Below are positions 61,228 to 64,000 of a stretch of 64,000 nucleotides of DNA, piece after piece (position 1 is the stretch's first letter; each line of letters starts with the position of its first letter). Both the position numbers and the translations under genes were made by a program. The stretch is taken from positions 248,001 through 312,000 of the forward strand of contig NZ_QUKD01000003.1 of assembly GCF_003480915.1 (NCBI RefSeq), given 5' to 3'. The DNA comes from Parabacteroides sp. TM07-1AC. Its GTDB lineage: Bacteria > Bacteroidota > Bacteroidia > Bacteroidales > Tannerellaceae. Below the pieces are notes generated by a model, which worked only from the letters and a program-made list of their open reading frames with translations, did not search any database and had not been told where the DNA came from.

Positions 61228-62727
61228 CTATATCGAACTTTCGTTATTTGTCATAAACGCATTATAATAAGGTCTTACATCTAAAGGATCTTTTATTTCT
61301 TGTTGTAGTTCCTGAAAACGTTTAAAAAGTTTATCCATTATTTTATGATACTTTTTATTACCGGCAAGATCATTTATTTCATGTGGATCTTTCTGTATAT
61401 CATATAAACGTACGATATTTGCTCTTGGATAAATAATCATTTTATATTTATCTGTACGTATCATCCTCTGACAACCGATATAACAACCAATAACAGCATC
61501 TCTAGTTTTCATCTTTTTACCTTGTGCCAAAGGAAGAAAAGACTGAAAGTCTACAGCATTAACCCCATCACTTCCTGCAATATCCAAAGAGGTTGCCATG
61601 ATATCCTGCAAATACATCAAATCATCAACTATTACTCCTTCCTTAACCCCAGGACCAATAATAAACATTGGAACTCTTATACTGGCATCATACTGATTTT
61701 GTTTACCCATAAAACCATGATCGCCAACTGCTAAACCATGGTCTGCCGTAAAAAATATATATGTATTGTTTAGTTTGCCACTCTTTTCCAAGGCATCAAA
61801 AATTTTTCCAATTTGAATATCCAAATGCGTAATCAGAGAATAATATTCCTTACGGTTAACTTTTACAGCATATTCTGTACGAGGAAAAGGTGCCAACATT
61901 TCATCACGCAAATCTTTACCAGATCCTCCCTCTTCTGCATAAGGATAGACTGAAAGGAAATTTTCCGGAACAGATATTTTATCCAACGGATACATGTCCA
62001 AACATTCCTGGGGAGACTGCCGAGGATCATGTGGGGCATTAAATGCCAAATACATGAAAAAAGGATTGTCTTTTTGCTTCGCTTCTTCTATATACTCTAA
62101 AGCATCATCACATAAGACTTCACTCCAATGTTTACCTCCTTTCCAATACCCTCCATGAATTGTATCTGCCGCACTCCATGTATCAGGCTCTCCTTGTATA
62201 AATTTACGATTGTAACGTACTTTCGTCTGATTTGGCATACCCGGACGAATATGACTGACACGGTCAAAAACTTGCTCAGCCGGTATAGGTATGTGCCATT
62301 TACCCGTTATATAAGTATCATAGCCTTCCTCTTTCATGTATTGACTCCACAAAGGAGATGCTTTGGCAGGTTTTTGCAGCTTGTAAGGTTCTATACCATC
62401 TGGCCATTCATTTTTCCCACTTCCCGTAATATCGCCTGTCTCATCCAGAGATTTCCATAAATATTTACCAGTGTTCATCATGGCACGACTTGCAGCAGAA
62501 ATAGCACAGTTAAAGCCTCCCTGATTGAACGTATGGGAAAAAAATGTTCCCCGACTTTTCATACGATCTAAATTAGGAGTTATTACTTCTCCATTTGAAG
62601 TAGACCCTAAACTCCTAATCGTCATATCGTCCGCAAAAATAAAAACTATATTTGGCTTATCTGTTTGCTGAGCCATCGATAAGCTACTCAAACCTAACTG
62701 AATGGCTACCAATAAATTCTTTTTCAT
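61228..62727 (-). CDS. Sulfatase, serine-type active site
   Basis: 499 aa. Removes sulfate from a glycan in the periplasm or at the surface. Signal peptide to about 20. The metal-binding acids are in NIVFIFADDMT (Asp33, Asp34). The residue converted to formylglycine is Ser77 in the motif S-A-A-S-R (77-81), followed by MMNTGKYL; the usual Pro at the third place is Ala. Substrate-side blocks include TYITGKWHIP and FFTADHGLAVGDHG. Maturation needs an anSME enzyme, which is not in the window. It lies 28 bases after the SusD-like gene and is probably part of a sulfated-glycan locus extending beyond the right edge. Confidence 0.92.
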   Translation of the reverse strand: MKKNLLVAIQLGLSSLSMAQQTDKPNIVFIFADDMTIRSLGSTSNGEVITPNLDRMKSRGTFFSHTFNQGGFNCAISAASRAMMNTGKYLWKSLDETGDITGSGKNEWPDGIEPYKLQKPAKASPLWSQYMKEEGYDTYITGKWHIPIPAEQVFDRVSHIRPGMPNQTKVRYNRKFIQGEPDTWSAADTIHGGYWKGGKHWSEVLCDDALEYIEEAKQKDNPFFMYLAFNAPHDPRQSPQECLDMYPLDKISVPENFLSVYPYAEEGGSGKDLRDEMLAPFPRTEYAVKVNRKEYYSLITHLDIQIGKIFDALEKSGKLNNTYIFFTADHGLAVGDHGFMGKQNQYDASIRVPMFIIGPGVKEGVIVDDLMYLQDIMATSLDIAGSDGVNAVDFQSFLPLAQGKKMKTRDAVIGCYIGCQRMIRTDKYKMIIYPRANIVRLYDIQKDPHEINDLAGNKKYHKIMDKLFKRFQELQQEIKDPLDVRPYYNAFMTNNESSI

Positions 62728-62754
62728 AAATTATCTTCTATTGATTGATTTATT

Positions 62755-64000
62755 TTATTTCCAACCCGGATTTTGTTTCAAATTCGGATTAATAACTAAT
62801 TCCTCTGTAGGAAGTGGAAAATAATAATGTTTTGATTCATCAAACGTGCGTCCATTTGGTAATATGTTCCAATAAGGAAGTATAAAACCTTCATCATCTA
62901 TCTGAATATGTTTCCCTAATACGACTTTAGGATATTGTGAAGCAACATACTTCATTCCTCTAACTGGGTTTTCAAATAATTTTCCAGCTTTCCAACGCAT
63001 CATATCGTCATATCTGAAGGATTCTAAAGCTAACTCAACTCTACGTTCTCGTCTGATTTCATCTATCAAAACAGGCAATAACGGAAAATCAGATAAAGGA
63101 TCTTTTATTAAATTTGCCATTATCATGTCTGGCATACCTACGCGTTTCCGTAAAAGATTGATCGATTTATCCAAATCATTTTGAGTACATTCGCCTAATT
63201 CCGCTTTAGCTTCCGCATAAATTAATAAAGCTTCTGCATATCGGAAGATAGGAGCATCCAAAATACCTTGTTGATAACGCAAATATTCTTCCGGATCATC
63301 CACCCAAAACTTTATAATACGGTATCCTGTAGGTATATTACTCGTAGACATACCAGAACCAGGAATAGAAGGTAAAATACTTTCTCTTAATAAATCTTTA
63401 CCAGGATAACACACGGTTTGACATAAACGTGGATCCCGATGAAGCATTTCTACCTGGATACTGTCATGACCTAAAAAATGTTCCTTACATAAAGAAATAG
63501 GTTTTCCACATTCACAAAGATACGAGTCAACCAAAGATTTACTGACACTCCATCCAAGAGCAGATTCTTCCCCTTCCAACAGGTTGCTTATTCTATTCCC
63601 CAAAAGCCCCAATTCATATTTTTTATAGTAGATCATTTCCGGGTTTCCAGCCAAATCCAAATCACAAAATAAATTTCTATAATCTTTATCCGGGTTACCT
63701 GTATTATAAATGGAGTAATTACCCTCATGCATCAAGGTTGAAACAGCATCAACGGCCTCTTTTAAAAAAGTAGTACCATCATCTATTCCATGATATTTAC
63801 GAAATGTTCCTTCGTGTAAACAAATCCGAGCTTTTAAAATCAATGCTACATCTTTATTAATACGACCATCTACAGCTTCACTTTTAACTGGCAAATTAGA
63901 TATTGCCCAATTTAAATTAGTTAAAACCGAATCCATAACTAGTAAGCGAGAATCCCGAGGAGCAAATAACTCTTCTGAATCTGTCGTTAAATCTTCGGAC
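62755..64000 (-). CDS. SusD/RagB-family lipoprotein, N-terminus outside the window
   Basis: The visible 415 codons run from the window edge to the stop. They begin within DLTTDSEELFAPRDSRLLVM and continue RINKDVALILKARICLHEGT, FRYAEALLIYAEAKAELGE, RRERRVELALESFRYDDMMR and the normal end EELVINPNLKQNPGWK. The internal ATG at 63936 is not the start. It resembles the SusD at 43042-44976 more closely than the one at 224-1678. A SusC partner is expected just beyond the edge. With the sulfatase it suggests uptake of a sulfated glycan. Confidence 0.92.
   Translation of the reverse strand, partial: SEDLTTDSEELFAPRDSRLLVMDSVLTNLNWAISNLPVKSEAVDGRINKDVALILKARICLHEGTFRKYHGIDDGTTFLKEAVDAVSTLMHEGNYSIYNTGNPDKDYRNLFCDLDLAGNPEMIYYKKYELGLLGNRISNLLEGEESALGWSVSKSLVDSYLCECGKPISLCKEHFLGHDSIQVEMLHRDPRLCQTVCYPGKDLLRESILPSIPGSGMSTSNIPTGYRIIKFWVDDPEEYLRYQQGILDAPIFRYAEALLIYAEAKAELGECTQNDLDKSINLLRKRVGMPDMIMANLIKDPLSDFPLLPVLIDEIRRERRVELALESFRYDDMMRWKAGKLFENPVRGMKYVASQYPKVVLGKHIQIDDEGFILPYWNILPNGRTFDESKHYYFPLPTEELVINPNLKQNPGWK

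Overview
The window is a chromosomal piece of a Bacteroidales gut commensal, most likely Parabacteroides. The evidence is two ECF sigma/FecR anti-sigma/SusC/SusD modules, many lipoproteins, promoters of the Bacteroidota type (TTG, about 19-20 bp, TAnnTTTG), fimbrillin and DUF5119/DUF3575/DUF3868 genes, and two giant MNKKFST... proteins with a C-terminal DUF6383-type domain, a family typical of Parabacteroides. No rRNA, tRNA, CRISPR array, transposase or recombinase gene was seen.

Layout. 1-6.9 kb: a SusC/SusD outer-membrane uptake system with its own ECF sigma and anti-sigma, reading leftward into a secreted protein cut by the window edge. 7.0-8.1 kb: a decayed AAA-ATPase-like gene. 8.2-13.1 kb: first giant surface protein, preceded by a promoter segment between 32-bp inverted repeats. 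13.5-24.9 kb: housekeeping and membrane genes (DUF2339 protein, regulator, PfkB kinase, MFS transporter, DUF4840-like lipoprotein, uvrA, thioredoxin-fold lipoprotein). 25.1-34.6 kb: glycosidase-like lipoprotein, AraC-type regulator and a fimbrial cluster (DUF5119, two fimbrillins, DUF3868, DUF3575), a repeat-filled 1-kb gap, a clostripain-family lipoprotein peptidase and a two-gene operon of unknown small proteins. 34.6-42.4 kb: lamin-tail-domain secreted protein, asd, then the second giant surface protein, again with an inverted-repeat promoter segment. 43.0-50.2 kb: a second sigma/FecR/SusC/SusD module with no attached enzyme. 50.3-54.8 kb: four-gene operon (two paralogous porin-like proteins, an RmlD-like reductase, a stand-alone AICAR transformylase). 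55-64 kb: TrpB2, DUF3836 protein, hexokinase, DUF2461 protein, sialate O-acetylesterase, a GDSL-hydrolase remnant, a sulfatase and a SusD cut by the window edge.

Most interesting signal. The two giant proteins (8382-12767 and 38578-42123) each lie behind a 131-132 bp segment flanked by 32-bp inverted repeats. Each repeat is built as 13-bp arms around the same asymmetric 6-bp core CGTTCC. Inside each segment a good promoter (TTG, 19 bp, TAnnTTTG) sits against the right repeat and points away from the gene, so both genes look switched OFF in this assembly. Phase-variable, promoter-inverting surface glycoproteins are known from Parabacteroides distasonis, so the principle is not new. The locus-specific arm base shared by all arms of a locus, the shared core, the paired downstream palindromes and the 29-kb block with asd and uvrA between two recombination-competent loci deserve a closer look.
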